Origin: Goodfellowiella coeruleoviolacea
GTDB lineage: Bacteria > Actinomycetota > Actinomycetes > Mycobacteriales > Pseudonocardiaceae
Length of the DNA: 64,000 nucleotides
Assembly (NCBI RefSeq): GCF_024171785.1
Contig: NZ_JAMTCK010000013.1
Location: forward strand, 147,900 to 211,899
Reading direction: 5' to 3'
The position numbers and the translations under genes were made by a program. Under the pieces are notes generated by a model, which saw only the letters and a program-made list of their open reading frames with translations, was not told where the DNA came from and searched no databases. Positions 8,288 to 17,168 of the stretch are shown piece by piece (position 1 is the stretch's first letter; the number at the start of each line of letters is the position of its first letter).

Positions 8288-8980
8288 TCAGGGCAGGTTC
8301 GTGACCAGTTCGGCGGCGGGGACCCGGGTGCCGGTGTAGAACGGGGTTTCCTCCCGGACGTGCCGCCGCGCCTCGGTGCCGCGCAGGTGGCGCATCAGGT
8401 CCACGATCCGGTGCAGCTCGTCGGCCTCGAACGCGAGAATCCACTCGTAGTCGCCCAGGGCGAACGAGGCCACGGTGTTGGCCCGCACGTCCGGGTAGTC
8501 GCGCGCTTCCCTGCCGTGGTTGGCCAGCATCGCGCGGCGCTCGTCGTCAGGCAGCAGGTACCACTCGTAGGACCGGACGAACGGGTACACGCACACGTAC
8601 TTGCGGGGCTCCTCGCCAGCCAGGAACGCGGGGATGTGGCTCTTGTTGAACTCGGCCGGCCGGTGCAGCGCCACGTTGCTCCAGACCGGCACCGACGCGC
8701 GCCCCAACGTGGTGCGGCGGAACCCGCTGTAGGCGGCCTGCACCTGCTCGATCTCGCTGGCGTGCCACCAGATCATGTAGTCGGCGTCGGCCCGCAGACC
8801 GGCGACGTCGTACACGCCGCGAACCACAACACCCTTGTCCGCCAAGGCATCCAGGTAGTCCTGCGCCTCGGTGGCCGCCGGACCCCGGTCATCGGGCAGC
8901 CGGCCGGCTTCCACGCGAAAGACCGACCACATGGTGTAGCGGATGGTGTCGTTCAGCTCGGTGTAATTGAGGCGGGCCAT
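8288..8980 (-). CDS. chdC: Coproheme decarboxylase (HemQ, chlorite dismutase family)
   Basis: 230 residues beginning MARLNYTEL, the typical actinobacterial start; a GTG 27 bp upstream, overlapping the preceding gene, is possible but less likely. The enzyme converts coproheme III to haem b with peroxide, the last step of the coproporphyrin-dependent pathway. Visible features are Tyr132 in [10 protein letters not shown] (the likely radical tyrosine) and His155 in [12 protein letters not shown] (the likely axial haem ligand), followed by the conserved [19 protein letters not shown]. It is the last gene of a minus-strand hemE-cgoX-chdC set, with only 17 bp to cgoX, so co-transcription is very likely. 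Confidence 0.95.
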   Translation of the reverse strand: MARLNYTELNDTIRYTMWSVFRVEAGRLPDDRGPAATEAQDYLDALADKGVVVRGVYDVAGLRADADYMIWWHASEIEQVQAAYSGFRRTTLGRASVPVWSNVALHRPAEFNKSHIPAFLAGEEPRKYVCVYPFVRSYEWYLLPDDERRAMLANHGREARDYPDVRANTVASFALGDYEWILAFEADELHRIVDLMRHLRGTEARRHVREETPFYTGTRVPAAELVTNLP

Positions 8981-8997
8981 GTCCTCATCGTCCCACT

Positions 8998-10440
8998 TCA
9001 GTTCCACCGGCGGCCGAGAAGGTGGGCAGCGACACGGGCGGCGGCGGCGTTGCCGGTGGCCACGCAGGCGGGCACGCCAACGCCGTGCAGCAGTGCCCCG
9101 GCCACGGCCAGACCGGGCACCCGCGCCACGGCGTCCTCGATCCGCTCCACCCGCTCCAGGTGGCCGACGCCGTACTGCGGCAGCGCGCCGCCCCAGCGGG
9201 TCACCAGCACCTCCAGCGGCGCCGGCACCGGCCCGCCGATCAGCTCGGCCAGGTCGGCGCGCACCGCCTCGATGAGTTCTTCGTCACTGCGCTGCAGCAA
9301 CTCGGTCTCGCCGACGCGGCCCACCGAGCCGCGCACGAACTTCACCTCACCGGTCAGGTGCGCCCACTTGTTGCTGGAGAAGGTGAACGCCTTGGCCGTG
9401 AACGGGGTGCCGTCGGCGTGCCGCTCCCGGTCGGCGACCAGCACTCCCGCCGCCAGCGGGACGTCGGCGTTCACCGTCAGGTCGGTGTCGCCGGGCAGCG
9501 CCATGGACACCAGCGCCACCGACGCCAGCTCGACCTCGGCCAGGCTGGTCGCCGCGGTCGGGGCGATGTCGGCGAGCAGGCGCCGCGCCGAGGGCGCCGG
9601 CACGGCAAGCACCACGCCGTCCACGTCCAGCACCTCGGGTGCGGTGGCCGGGCCGATCACCAGGCGCCATCCGTGGTCGGCGCGCAGCAGTTCGCGCACG
9701 GGCTGTCCCAGCCGCACCTCGGGCTTGGCCACCTCGGCCAGCCGGTCGATCAGCGCGCCCAGCCCACCGCGCAGCGTGCCGAACACCGGCGGCGCCGGGT
9801 CCGGCGGCGGCTGAGCCGGCGCGGGCATGGCGGCGGCGGCCGCCTCGACCACCGAGCCGATGCCCGAGTCCAGGGCGTTGGCCAGCACCGGGATGGTGGC
9901 GCGCAGGCTGAGCCGGTCGGCCCGGCCCGCGTACACCCCGCCCAGCATCGGGTCGACCAGCCGCTCGGTGACCTCGTCGCCGAACCGCTCGCGCAGCAGC
10001 GCGCCCACGGCCACGTCGCCCTCCAGCCGCAGCGGCGGCAGCGAGGGTTCGGCCGCGACGCGGGCCGCCGCCTCCGCCGACAGCACCCCGCGCACGGTCT
10101 CGGCCGAGGTGGGCACGCCCAGCAGGGTGCGGCTGGGCATCCGGTGGACCCGGCCGCCGGCCCGGACCGTGGACGCCGCCCTGGTGGGGTGCACCAGTTG
10201 CGGGGCCAGCCCCAGTTCGGCCACGAGTTCCGCGGCCTCGGGGCGGCGGTGCAGGAACGCCTCGGCCCCCAGGTCCACGGGGTGACCGGCGAACTCGACC
10301 GTGCGCAGCTTGCCCCCCAGGTGCGGGGCCTGCTCGACCACGGTGATCCTGGCCTGCTCACCGAGCAGACATCTGAGCCGATGCGCTGCGCTGAGCCCGG
10401 AGACCCCGCCTCCGACGACCGCGACGTGCACGTGCGTCAC
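8998..10440 (-). CDS. cgoX: Coproporphyrinogen III / protoporphyrinogen oxidase (HemY type)
   Basis: 480 residues, an FAD enzyme. The N-terminal [17 protein letters not shown] is the dinucleotide-binding fold, followed by [14 protein letters not shown]. The C-terminal FAD-binding segment is seen in [21 protein letters not shown]. Together with HemQ next door the likely substrate is coproporphyrinogen III, oxidised to coproporphyrin III; older annotation would say hemG or hemY. GTG 10440 is the start ([12 protein letters not shown]); upstream GAGAG is a weak ribosome site. It lies 70 bp after hemE and just before chdC on the same strand. Confidence 0.94.
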   Translation of the reverse strand: MTHVHVAVVGGGVSGLSAAHRLRCLLGEQARITVVEQAPHLGGKLRTVEFAGHPVDLGAEAFLHRRPEAAELVAELGLAPQLVHPTRAASTVRAGGRVHRMPSRTLLGVPTSAETVRGVLSAEAAARVAAEPSLPPLRLEGDVAVGALLRERFGDEVTERLVDPMLGGVYAGRADRLSLRATIPVLANALDSGIGSVVEAAAAAMPAPAQPPPDPAPPVFGTLRGGLGALIDRLAEVAKPEVRLGQPVRELLRADHGWRLVIGPATAPEVLDVDGVVLAVPAPSARRLLADIAPTAATSLAEVELASVALVSMALPGDTDLTVNADVPLAAGVLVADRERHADGTPFTAKAFTFSSNKWAHLTGEVKFVRGSVGRVGETELLQRSDEELIEAVRADLAELIGGPVPAPLEVLVTRWGGALPQYGVGHLERVERIEDAVARVPGLAVAGALLHGVGVPACVATGNAAAARVAAHLLGRRWN

Positions 10441-10510
10441 CCCGTCACTCTCATGAACCTGTTGTTAAACCCCAGCCCGGTGCCGCCACGGTGACCATCG
10501 CGGGCGCCGG

Positions 10511-11599
10511 TCAGGACGCGTCGGCCGGCGACAGGCCGTGCACGAACTCCGTCACCCGGGTGATGACGTCCGGATCGGTGTGCGGCAACACTCCGTGACC
10601 GAGGTTGAAGATGTGGCCGCCCGCGGACCTGCCCTCGTCGACGATCCTGACGATCTCGCGTTCGAGCACGTCCGGGCTGGCGAACAGCAGCGCGGGGTCG
10701 AGGTTGCCCTGCACCACCGGCTCCGGGCCGCCCGGGTCGGCCGCCCGCAACCGGCGCGCGGCCTCGTCCAGCGGAATCCGCCAGTCCACGCCGACCACGT
10801 CCGCACCGGCCTGGCGCATCGCGCCGAGCAGTTCGCCGGTGCCCACCCCGAAGTGGATCTTGGGGATGCCGGCGTCGGCCAGGCTGGCGAACACCGCGGC
10901 CGAGTACGGCAGCACGAACTCGCGGTAGTCCCGCTCGGACAGCGCCCCGGCCCAGGAGTCGAACAACTGCACGGCGTCCACTCCGGCGGCCACCTGCACC
11001 CGCAGGAACGTCGAGGCGATCTCGGTCAGCCGGCCCAGCAGCGCGTGCCAGGTGTCCGGTTCGGACCGCATCAGCGCCTTGGTGCGCTCGTGGTTGCGGC
11101 TGGGCCCACCCTCGATCAGGTAGGACGCCAGGGTGAACGGCGCCCCGGCGAAACCGATCAGCGGGGTGTCGCCGAGTTCGCGCAGGAGCAGCCCGACCCC
11201 GTCGGCCACGGGACGCACCTGGTCTTCGGACAGTCGCGGCAGCCTGGCCACGTCCGCGGCCGAGCGCACGGGCTCGGCGACCACCGGACCGGTGCCGGGG
11301 ACGATGTCCAGGTCGACGCCGGCCGCGCGCAGCGGCACCACGATGTCGCTGAACAGGATGGCGGCGTCCACCCCGTGCCGGCGCACCGGCTGCAGGGTGA
11401 TCTCGCACACCATCTCGGCGTCCAGGCAGGCTTCGAGCATGGGCGTGCCCGCGCGGAACTCGTGGTACTCGGGCAGGGACCGTCCGGCCTGCCGCATGAA
11501 CCACACGGGCACACGCGATGGACGGCCGCCGGCAGCGGCGACCAGCAGCGGGGCTTGGGAGAGGTCTCGGCGGGCCGAGACCGGCGCAATGTCGGTCAT
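10511..11599 (-). CDS. hemE: Uroporphyrinogen decarboxylase
   Basis: 362 residues, the usual length. It removes four carboxyl groups from uroporphyrinogen III to give coproporphyrinogen III in the cytoplasm. Signature stretches: [15 protein letters not shown] near the N-terminus (substrate-binding Arg), [31 protein letters not shown], and [14 protein letters not shown] near the end. ATG 11599 has AAGGCGAG before it. It is the first gene of the minus-strand haem group. The divergent DUF3000 gene starts at 11708, leaving about 108 bp for two promoters. From memory this arrangement is shared with mycobacteria. Confidence 0.97.
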   Translation of the reverse strand: MTDIAPVSARRDLSQAPLLVAAAGGRPSRVPVWFMRQAGRSLPEYHEFRAGTPMLEACLDAEMVCEITLQPVRRHGVDAAILFSDIVVPLRAAGVDLDIVPGTGPVVAEPVRSAADVARLPRLSEDQVRPVADGVGLLLRELGDTPLIGFAGAPFTLASYLIEGGPSRNHERTKALMRSEPDTWHALLGRLTEIASTFLRVQVAAGVDAVQLFDSWAGALSERDYREFVLPYSAAVFASLADAGIPKIHFGVGTGELLGAMRQAGADVVGVDWRIPLDEAARRLRAADPGGPEPVVQGNLDPALLFASPDVLEREIVRIVDEGRSAGGHIFNLGHGVLPHTDPDVITRVTEFVHGLSPADAS

Positions 11600-11693
11600 C
11601 TCGCCTTCATCGTCCCACGCCGCGAGAAGCGGGTGTGCTCAGGTCGCGGCCTGCCCTCGGCGCGCCTCCACCACGGATCGCGCGATGCGGGCA

Positions 11694-11699
11694 TACAGT
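11694..11699 (+). promoter_or_regulatory. -10 box of a leaderless DUF3000 mRNA
   Basis: TACAGT lies 8 nt before the GTG start at 11708, so transcription would begin at or next to the start codon. No Shine-Dalgarno sequence is visible between them. Confidence 0.6.
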
Positions 11700-11707
11700 C
11701 ACCTGCC

Positions 11708-12295
11708 GTGACCGGAACGTCGTCAGCGGAGGCGGAAGTACCCGAGCTGTTCCGGACGGCGGTGACGGCACTGCGGTCGCTGCGTCCCCGCCCGGAAATG
11801 GAACTCGGTGAGGTGCGCCCACCCCAGCGCCTCGCCCCCTGGGCATTCGCGCTCACCGGGGAGGTCAACGGGGCCGCCGGAGAGCTGTCCACCGGCCGGC
11901 TGATCCTGCTGCACGACCCCGAGGGGGCCGAGGCGTGGGACGGCGTGCTGCGCCTGGTGGCCTACGTGCGGGTGGAGCTGGACCCGGAACTCGCCGGCGA
12001 CCCGCTGCTGCCCGAGGTGGGCTGGTCCTGGCTGACCGAGGCCCTGGACAACTGCGGCGCGGACTGGACGGCGCTGGGTGGCACCGTGACGCAGACCTCG
12101 TCGGCCCGGTTCGGCGACATCGCCGGCCCGGCCCGCACCGACGACCTGGAGCTGCGCGCCTCCTGGACCGCGGTGGTCACCGACGGGCACGCGGAGCTGT
12201 CCCCGCACGGCGCCGCCTTCTGCGAGCTGATGACCAGCGCCGTCGGCCTCCCGCCGGTCGGCGTGTCCATGCTCGACCACCACCGTCCCGGCTGA
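11708..12295 (+). CDS. DUF3000 domain-containing protein
   Basis: 195 residues. The conserved actinobacterial pattern is clear: FRTAVTALRSLRPRPEMELGE at the start, RLAPWAFALTGEV, GRLILLHDPEGAEAWDG, PEVGWSWLTEALD and, near the end, HAELSPHGAAFCELMTSAVG. There is no signal peptide or membrane segment. The function is unknown, and the gene is regularly found next to hemE and RNase D in actinomycetes, as here. GTG 11708 is chosen because a TACAGT -10 box stands 8 nt before it, suggesting a leaderless mRNA. A much longer overlapping open frame through hemE is a shadow. Confidence 0.88.
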   Translation: MTGTSSAEAEVPELFRTAVTALRSLRPRPEMELGEVRPPQRLAPWAFALTGEVNGAAGELSTGRLILLHDPEGAEAWDGVLRLVAYVRVELDPELAGDPLLPEVGWSWLTEALDNCGADWTALGGTVTQTSSARFGDIAGPARTDDLELRASWTAVVTDGHAELSPHGAAFCELMTSAVGLPPVGVSMLDHHRPG

Positions 12296-13626
12296 CCCCA
12301 GCGCGACCACCCATCGGTTCCCTCCTCTCCACCGCCGCCCGGGCCTCCTGGCTTCCTGGCCTCCGTTGCCAGCGCCTCCCGCTCCCGGATCGCGGAGGCG
12401 CGGCCCGGTCGAGGTGAGGTGCGCGCCCGATCCGTCGATCCGCCTCACGCCCGGTCACGGAGTTGTTCGCTCACGCGATTCGTCGCTGTGGTTCCGTCGC
12501 CGTGTTCCGTCGCTGTTCCGTCGGCGCACTCCGTCCTGCGGATGGCCACGACGCAACCGCTGACGGCATGGGTTTTCCCAGGCACGCCTCGGGCGACGTG
12601 CACACAACGCAAAACTGCTTGCGCCGGCAATTGGATTAAATTTTGTCAACACTGAAGCAATAGGCCGAAATACTCCCCTCGGATCGAAGTGCTTTCGACG
12701 AGGACTGGCGAACGCCAAAGGAGAACCTGCGGCTATTCACAGCACTGGTCAGCGCCGCGCGCCTGACCGCACGGCACAACTACCTGGTCGCCGACTGCCC
12801 GGTCGGCCGACCAACTCCCCGGTTGGCCACGGACAACGGCCCGCGACGGGTACCGCGGCGGAGCCGACGTGTTCTCGGGTGCGCGTCAACCGAGCACAAC
12901 GTCCGCGGTCTCCACCAGCACGATCTCCGCCAGCACGATCTCCGCCAGCACGATCTCCGCCAGCACGGTCTCCATCCGCACGGCGTCCACCGGCGCGGTG
13001 TTCGCCGGGCGGTGTCCGCCGCCCGGCGTCATGTGGCGGGCCCCGGCGAGTCGCCGGGTAAGCGTTCTCCCCCAGCACCGCACGGGGAGCCGGTGCCGGC
13101 CGGGCAGTCGCGGACAACGAGAACGAGAGCGGGGACGGGGGCACGGTTCGTGTTCACGGCCCCAGTCAAACAGACGTTCGATAACTCCGGCAGTCACACA
13201 AAACGGTGAACCTGCGGTGGCGCGCCGAGCCAGCCGTCCCGCGCCCGGCCCTGCCGCCTCCGCCCGACCGGGTCCGGCACCCGGAACCGGACGCCGCGAG
13301 CCGTGCCAGCCGCCGTCGCCACGCCGACCGGTGCGCGCCGCGCCGCCACCGCGACACGCCGATCCGCCTCAAGACCAAACCTCTATTGTCGTTGTGAAGA
13401 CCTCTCACGTTACGGGTTTTGGGCCCTTGTCCTCCGATCGTGGGACAAACCAGGGCGGAAGTTACAACTCGATAGGGATAGATACCCGATTGATCGTCCC
13501 GCTGGCTGGCTGAGGCGGCTACGCTGCCTCCGACGACACCACTTTCGGTCGATCAGTGGCGCGGCTGATTGGTCGAAAGTCCCGGTGCCGGTCGGGGGGC
13601 ACGACCGACTCCAGGGAGGTAGTGAC
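12296..13626. other. 1.3-kb gene-free region with tandem repeats
   Basis: No reading frame here has a recognisable family. Two AT-richer islands (about 12600-12730 and 13380-13500) break the high GC; the second probably holds the promoter of the response regulator. A triplicated GTTCCGTCG word lies at about 12493-12530 and a 15-bp tandem array at 12916-12975. Erosion of a former gene is possible. Confidence 0.6.
12916..12975. repeat. Four tandem copies of a 15-bp unit
   Basis: CAGCACGATCTCCGC occurs three times exactly (12916-12930, 12931-12945, 12946-12960) and once more degenerately (12961-12975). Being in-frame, it gives five-residue repeats in any reading: HDLRQ-like or ISAST on plus, VLAEI on minus. 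None of the frames looks like a real gene, though HDLRQ resembles the pentapeptide-repeat pattern. Confidence 0.9.
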
Positions 13627-14343
13627 GTGGCTGCCGTCGGCTTAGGTCAGGCCGTTCGTACCACGCCAGCCGGCTCATTGCCGGCCAACATGGTCCCGCA
13701 CCCGCGGGAGGAGCTGTTCTCGGTGTTGGTGGTCGACGACCACCCACTGCTGAGGGAGGCGATAGCGGCCCGGTTGACCCAGATGGGCGCCGGGACAGTG
13801 CATGAGGCCGCTTCGGTCGCCGAAGCCAGAGCGCGCGCTCTGGCCACGGGGCCGTGCGATCTCGCGATCCTCGATCTCGGGCTGCCCGACGGCACCGGCA
13901 TCGACCTGGTCACGGAACTCCGTGCCCAGGGCTGGCCGCGAATCGTGGTGCTCGCGTCCTCCGACGACCCGTATGCGGTCCGGTCGGCCTTCCAGGCAGG
14001 CGCTCAGGCCTACCTGCTGAAGTCCGCCTCGCCCATGGTGGTCACCGACGGGGTGCGCCGGGTGCTGGACGGCGGGGTCTACGCGGATCCGAGTGTCGCG
14101 CCGGTTCTCGCCGCTGGCACCAGGGTGCCCGGGACCGACAACACACCGCGGGAACTGTCCGCGCGTGAGGTCGAGGTGCTCCAGCTCGTCGCCGATGGCC
14201 AGTCCAACAAGGAGATTGGCGAGGCGTTGAACCTGTCCGCGCTCACGGTGAAGAGCCACCTGTCGCGGATCGGGCGCAAGCTGGGCACGGGCGACCGCGC
14301 GCAGATGGTCGCGCTGGCCATGCGGGCCGGTGTGATCCGCTGA
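13627..14343 (+). CDS. LuxR/NarL-type response regulator, orphan
   Basis: 238 residues from GTG 13627, with GGGAGGT seven to thirteen bases before it. The receiver domain (about 32-145) shows the acidic pair Asp37-Asp38 in LVVDDHPLLREA, phospho-acceptor Asp83 in LAILDLGLPDGTG, and Lys132 in AYLLKSASP. A LuxR-type helix-turn-helix follows (about 176-238): ELSAREVEVLQLVADGQSNK then IGEALNLSALTVKSHLSRIG. No histidine kinase is adjacent, so its partner is elsewhere or it senses something else. An extra 30 residues precede the receiver. It sits 51 bp before the RNase D gene on the same strand, but that gene has its own promoter. Confidence 0.92.
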   Translation: MAAVGLGQAVRTTPAGSLPANMVPHPREELFSVLVVDDHPLLREAIAARLTQMGAGTVHEAASVAEARARALATGPCDLAILDLGLPDGTGIDLVTELRAQGWPRIVVLASSDDPYAVRSAFQAGAQAYLLKSASPMVVTDGVRRVLDGGVYADPSVAPVLAAGTRVPGTDNTPRELSAREVEVLQLVADGQSNKEIGEALNLSALTVKSHLSRIGRKLGTGDRAQMVALAMRAGVIR

Positions 14344-14380
14344 AACCAGCCGAACACGCCCGCGAGTCGCTGGTTCGACG

Positions 14381-14386
14381 TAGGGT
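14381..14386 (+). promoter_or_regulatory. -10 box of a leaderless rnd mRNA
   Basis: TAGGGT ends 8 nt before the GTG start at 14395, giving a predicted leaderless transcript. No ribosome-binding site is present in this gap. Confidence 0.6.
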
Positions 14387-14394
14387 CTTCCGCC

Positions 14395-15636
14395 GTGAAC
14401 GCACCCTCCGCCGAACCAGCTGAGCCGACCGGATCCAACCCGGTACCACTGACGGAGCCCGCCGAGGGCGTCCCACCGGTGGTGTCCGACCCGGAGACAC
14501 TGCGGCAGGTCGCCGCGGCGCTCGCCGGAGCGGATGGGCCGATAGCGGTGGACACCGAGCGAGCCTCGGGCTACCGCTACTCGCAGCGTGCTTATCTGGT
14601 GCAGTTGCGCCGCGAGGGCGCGGGCACCGTGCTGATCGACCCGGTCGCGCTGAACGGCCGGCTCGACCCGCTGGTGGACGCGCTGTCCGGCGCCGAGTGG
14701 GTGTTGCACGCGGCCTCACAGGACCTGCCGTGCCTCGCCGAACTCGGGCTCAGACCAGGCACGCTGTTCGACACCGAGCTGGCCGGCAGGCTGGCTGGGT
14801 TCGAGCGGGTGGCACTCGGCACCCTCGTCGAGCGACTGCTCGGCTACCGGCTGGAGAAAGGGCACGGCGCGGCCGACTGGTCGCGTCGCCCCCTGCCGGC
14901 CGACTGGCTGAACTACGCAGCGCTGGACGTGGAGCTGCTGATCCCGTTGCGCCACGTGCTGGAACGGGAACTGCGCAACCAAGGCAAGTTGGACTGGGCG
15001 CTGGAGGAGTTCGAGGCGGTTCGCCTGGCGCCGGCGCCCCGTCCCAGGCAGGAGCCGTGGCGACGCACCTCCGGGATCCACCGGGTGCGCACGCCACGGC
15101 AGTTGGCCGCGGTCCGGGCGCTCTGGGAGGCCAGGAACGCGATCGCCCGGGAGCGGGATATCGCGCCCGGGCGGGTGCTGCCGGACAGCGCCCTGATGGA
15201 AGCGGCCACGGTCAACCCGAGGACGCACGGCGAACTGCTGGCGCTGCCGGTGTTCCGCGGTCGGGCCCAGCGCCGCCTGGCCAGCACCTGGCTGGCCGCG
15301 CTGCGGCTGGCCAGTCAGCTGCCCAAGGACCAGCTGCCCGATCCGGCACCGGCGCACGAGGGGCCGCCGCCGGTGAACCGGTGGTCGGACAAGGACCCGG
15401 ACGCCGCCGCCCGGCTGGCCAAGGCGCGTGCCGCGCTGGGCGAGATCGCCCAGCGGCACAACCTCCCGGTGGAGAACCTGCTGTTGCCGGACCTGGTGCG
15501 GCGCACCTGCTGGCAGCCGCCGGCGGACACCAGCCCGACCGGTGTGGCCGAGGTGCTGCGCGCGGGTGGGGCCAGGGCCTGGCAGGTGGCACTGACCAGC
15601 GAGGTGCTCAGCACGGCGCTGCGGGCGACCGCCTGA
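14395..15636 (+). CDS. rnd: Ribonuclease D-like 3'-5' exonuclease with HRDC domain
   Basis: 413 residues. The N-terminal DEDDy exonuclease domain (about 28-215) has its acidic residues in IAVDTERASGYRYSQRAYLV (Asp, Glu), HAASQDLPCLAELG (Asp) and LNYAALDVELLIPL (Tyr, Asp). An HRDC domain follows (about 230-310; VRALWEARNAIARERDIAPG then VLPDSALMEAA). It trims 3' ends of tRNA precursors and other structured RNAs in the cytoplasm; the exact substrates in actinomycetes are unknown. GTG 14395 lies 8 nt after a TAGGGT box. A good hairpin terminator follows at 15731-15766. The neighbourhood (DUF3000 before, dxs after) matches mycobacteria as I remember it. Confidence 0.93.
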   Translation: MNAPSAEPAEPTGSNPVPLTEPAEGVPPVVSDPETLRQVAAALAGADGPIAVDTERASGYRYSQRAYLVQLRREGAGTVLIDPVALNGRLDPLVDALSGAEWVLHAASQDLPCLAELGLRPGTLFDTELAGRLAGFERVALGTLVERLLGYRLEKGHGAADWSRRPLPADWLNYAALDVELLIPLRHVLERELRNQGKLDWALEEFEAVRLAPAPRPRQEPWRRTSGIHRVRTPRQLAAVRALWEARNAIARERDIAPGRVLPDSALMEAATVNPRTHGELLALPVFRGRAQRRLASTWLAALRLASQLPKDQLPDPAPAHEGPPPVNRWSDKDPDAAARLAKARAALGEIAQRHNLPVENLLLPDLVRRTCWQPPADTSPTGVAEVLRAGGARAWQVALTSEVLSTALRATA

Positions 15637-15730
15637 CCGCCGCCACGGCCCACCCGTCCGGTCGCCCACCCGTCCGGTCACGCCGTCGTCCTGGTCCGGA
15701 GGTGGTGATCGCGTCCGCGGGTGCGGCTCG

Positions 15731-15766
15731 CCCGCTGTTGGGTGCTGTGACGCACCCGACAGCGGG
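15731..15766 (+). terminator. Hairpin after rnd
   Basis: CCCGCTGTTGGGTGC (15731-15745) pairs with GCACCCGACAGCGGG (15752-15766), 15 bp with one G-U pair and a 6-nt loop. It separates rnd from the fadA promoter. Confidence 0.8.
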
Positions 15767-15775
15767 ACCGGTGTG

Positions 15776-15821
15776 GTTACTCACCAGTAACGAGAGTTAG
15801 AGTTTGAGTTACCGGCCGGTA
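15776..15821 (+). promoter_or_regulatory. fadA promoter flanked by two palindromes
   Basis: GTTACT-CACC-AGTAAC (15776-15791) is a perfect 6-bp inverted repeat, and TACCGGCCGGTA (15810-15821) is a perfect 12-bp palindrome. A TAGAGT hexamer (15798-15803) between them could be the -10 box, so a repressor bound to either site would cover the promoter. A TetR-type fatty-acid regulator is the usual agent at such genes, but the regulator is not in the window. Confidence 0.6.
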
Positions 15822-15884
15822 GTGGCTGCTGTCGCATCGACTTGCCCGGCCGTTCGTTCTGCCCACACCAAGGAGGAACACGCC

Positions 15885-17168
15885 GTGGCCGCACCAGCAG
15901 CACCGGCACCGGCCGGAGCGCCCGTCACCGCGACGGGTGGCTCGACAGCGCGTGCCGTTCGGAACGTGGTCTTCGTCGATGGCGTTCGCACGCCCTTCGG
16001 CAAGGCCGGCGACAAGGGCATCTACGCCGAGACCCGAGCCGACGACCTGGTCGTGAAGGTGATCCGCGAGCTGCTCCGCAGGCACCCCGAGCTGCCTCCG
16101 GAGCGGGTCGACGAGGTCGCCATCGCCGCCACCACCCAGATCGGCGACCAGGGCCTGACCATCGGCCGCACCGCCGGGCTGCTGGCCGGACTGCCCAAGA
16201 CGGTGCCCGGCTACGCCATCGACCGCATGTGCGCCGGCGCGATGACCGCGGTCACCACCACCGCCAGCGGCATCGCCTTCGGCGCCTACGACGTGGCCAT
16301 CGCCGGGGGCGTCGAGCACATGGGCCGGCACCCCATGGGTGAGGGCGTCGACCCCAACCCGAGGTTCCTGGCCGACCGGCTGGTGGACACCTCGGCGCTC
16401 GTGATGGGGCAGACCGCCGAGAACGTGCACGACCGCTACCCGGGCATCACCAAGGAGCGCGCCGACCGGTTCGCCGCCGCCTCGCAGGCCAAGTACGACG
16501 CCGCGGTCAAGGCCGGCAAGATCGGTCCGGAGCTGGTTCCCGTGGCCACCCGCTCGGCCGCCCAGGGCTGGGGCCTGGCCACCGCGGACGAGCCGCCGCG
16601 CCCGGGCACCACGGTGGAGGCGCTGGCCACGCTCAAGACGCCGTTCCGCCCGCACGGCCGGGTCACCGCCGGCAACGCGGCCGGCCTCAACGACGGCGCC
16701 ACCGGCTGCATCCTGGCCGAGGAGGAGACCGCCCGCCAGCTCGGTCTGCCGATCGGCATGCGGCTGGTCAACTACGCCTTCGTCGGGGTGGAGCCGGAGG
16801 TGATGGGTGTCGGCCCGGTGCCGGCCACCGAGAAGGCACTGGCGCGGGCCGGCCTGTCCATCGACGACATCGGCCTGTTCGAGATCAACGAGGCGTTCGC
16901 CGTGCAGGTGCTCGCCTTCCTCGACCACTTCGGCATCGCCGAGGACGACCCGAGGGTCAACCAGTGGGGCGGCGCCATCGCCTGCGGCCACCCGTTGGCC
17001 TCCTCCGGCGTGCGCCTGATGACGCAGCTGGCCAACCAGTTCGCCGAGCGCCCCGACGTGCGCTACGGCATCACCACCATGTGCATCGGCATCGGCATGG
17101 GCGGGACCGTGATCTGGGAGAACCCGAACTACCAGCCGGCCAAGGACAACAACGGGGGCGCCAAGTGA
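15885..17168 (+). CDS. fadA: Acetyl-CoA C-acyltransferase (thiolase)
   Basis: 427 residues from GTG 15885, which has AAGGAGGAA five bases before it; an earlier in-frame start lacks such a site. It cleaves 3-ketoacyl-CoA with CoA in the last step of beta-oxidation. Key residues: the nucleophilic Cys in DRMCAGAMTAV, the NEAFAVQVLAF motif, the His in CGHPLASSGVRL and the C-terminal Cys in CIGIGMGGTVIWE. The first 25 residues are a low-complexity Ala/Pro extension before VRNVVFVDGVRTPFGK. The stop overlaps the start of fadB (GTGA), so the two subunits of the trifunctional complex are made together. Confidence 0.95.
   Translation: MAAPAAPAPAGAPVTATGGSTARAVRNVVFVDGVRTPFGKAGDKGIYAETRADDLVVKVIRELLRRHPELPPERVDEVAIAATTQIGDQGLTIGRTAGLLAGLPKTVPGYAIDRMCAGAMTAVTTTASGIAFGAYDVAIAGGVEHMGRHPMGEGVDPNPRFLADRLVDTSALVMGQTAENVHDRYPGITKERADRFAAASQAKYDAAVKAGKIGPELVPVATRSAAQGWGLATADEPPRPGTTVEALATLKTPFRPHGRVTAGNAAGLNDGATGCILAEEETARQLGLPIGMRLVNYAFVGVEPEVMGVGPVPATEKALARAGLSIDDIGLFEINEAFAVQVLAFLDHFGIAEDDPRVNQWGGAIACGHPLASSGVRLMTQLANQFAERPDVRYGITTMCIGIGMGGTVIWENPNYQPAKDNNGGAK

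Noticed and set aside
10538-11707. Long plus-strand open frame running through hemE into DUF3000
   Set aside because: It is the antisense of hemE, Arg/His/Gln-rich and without motifs; only the part from GTG 11708 is the DUF3000 gene.
12823-13209. Pentapeptide-repeat protein encoded by the 15-bp tandem repeat
   Set aside because: Only about five repeat units, no flanking domain, and equally repetitive translations in other frames.
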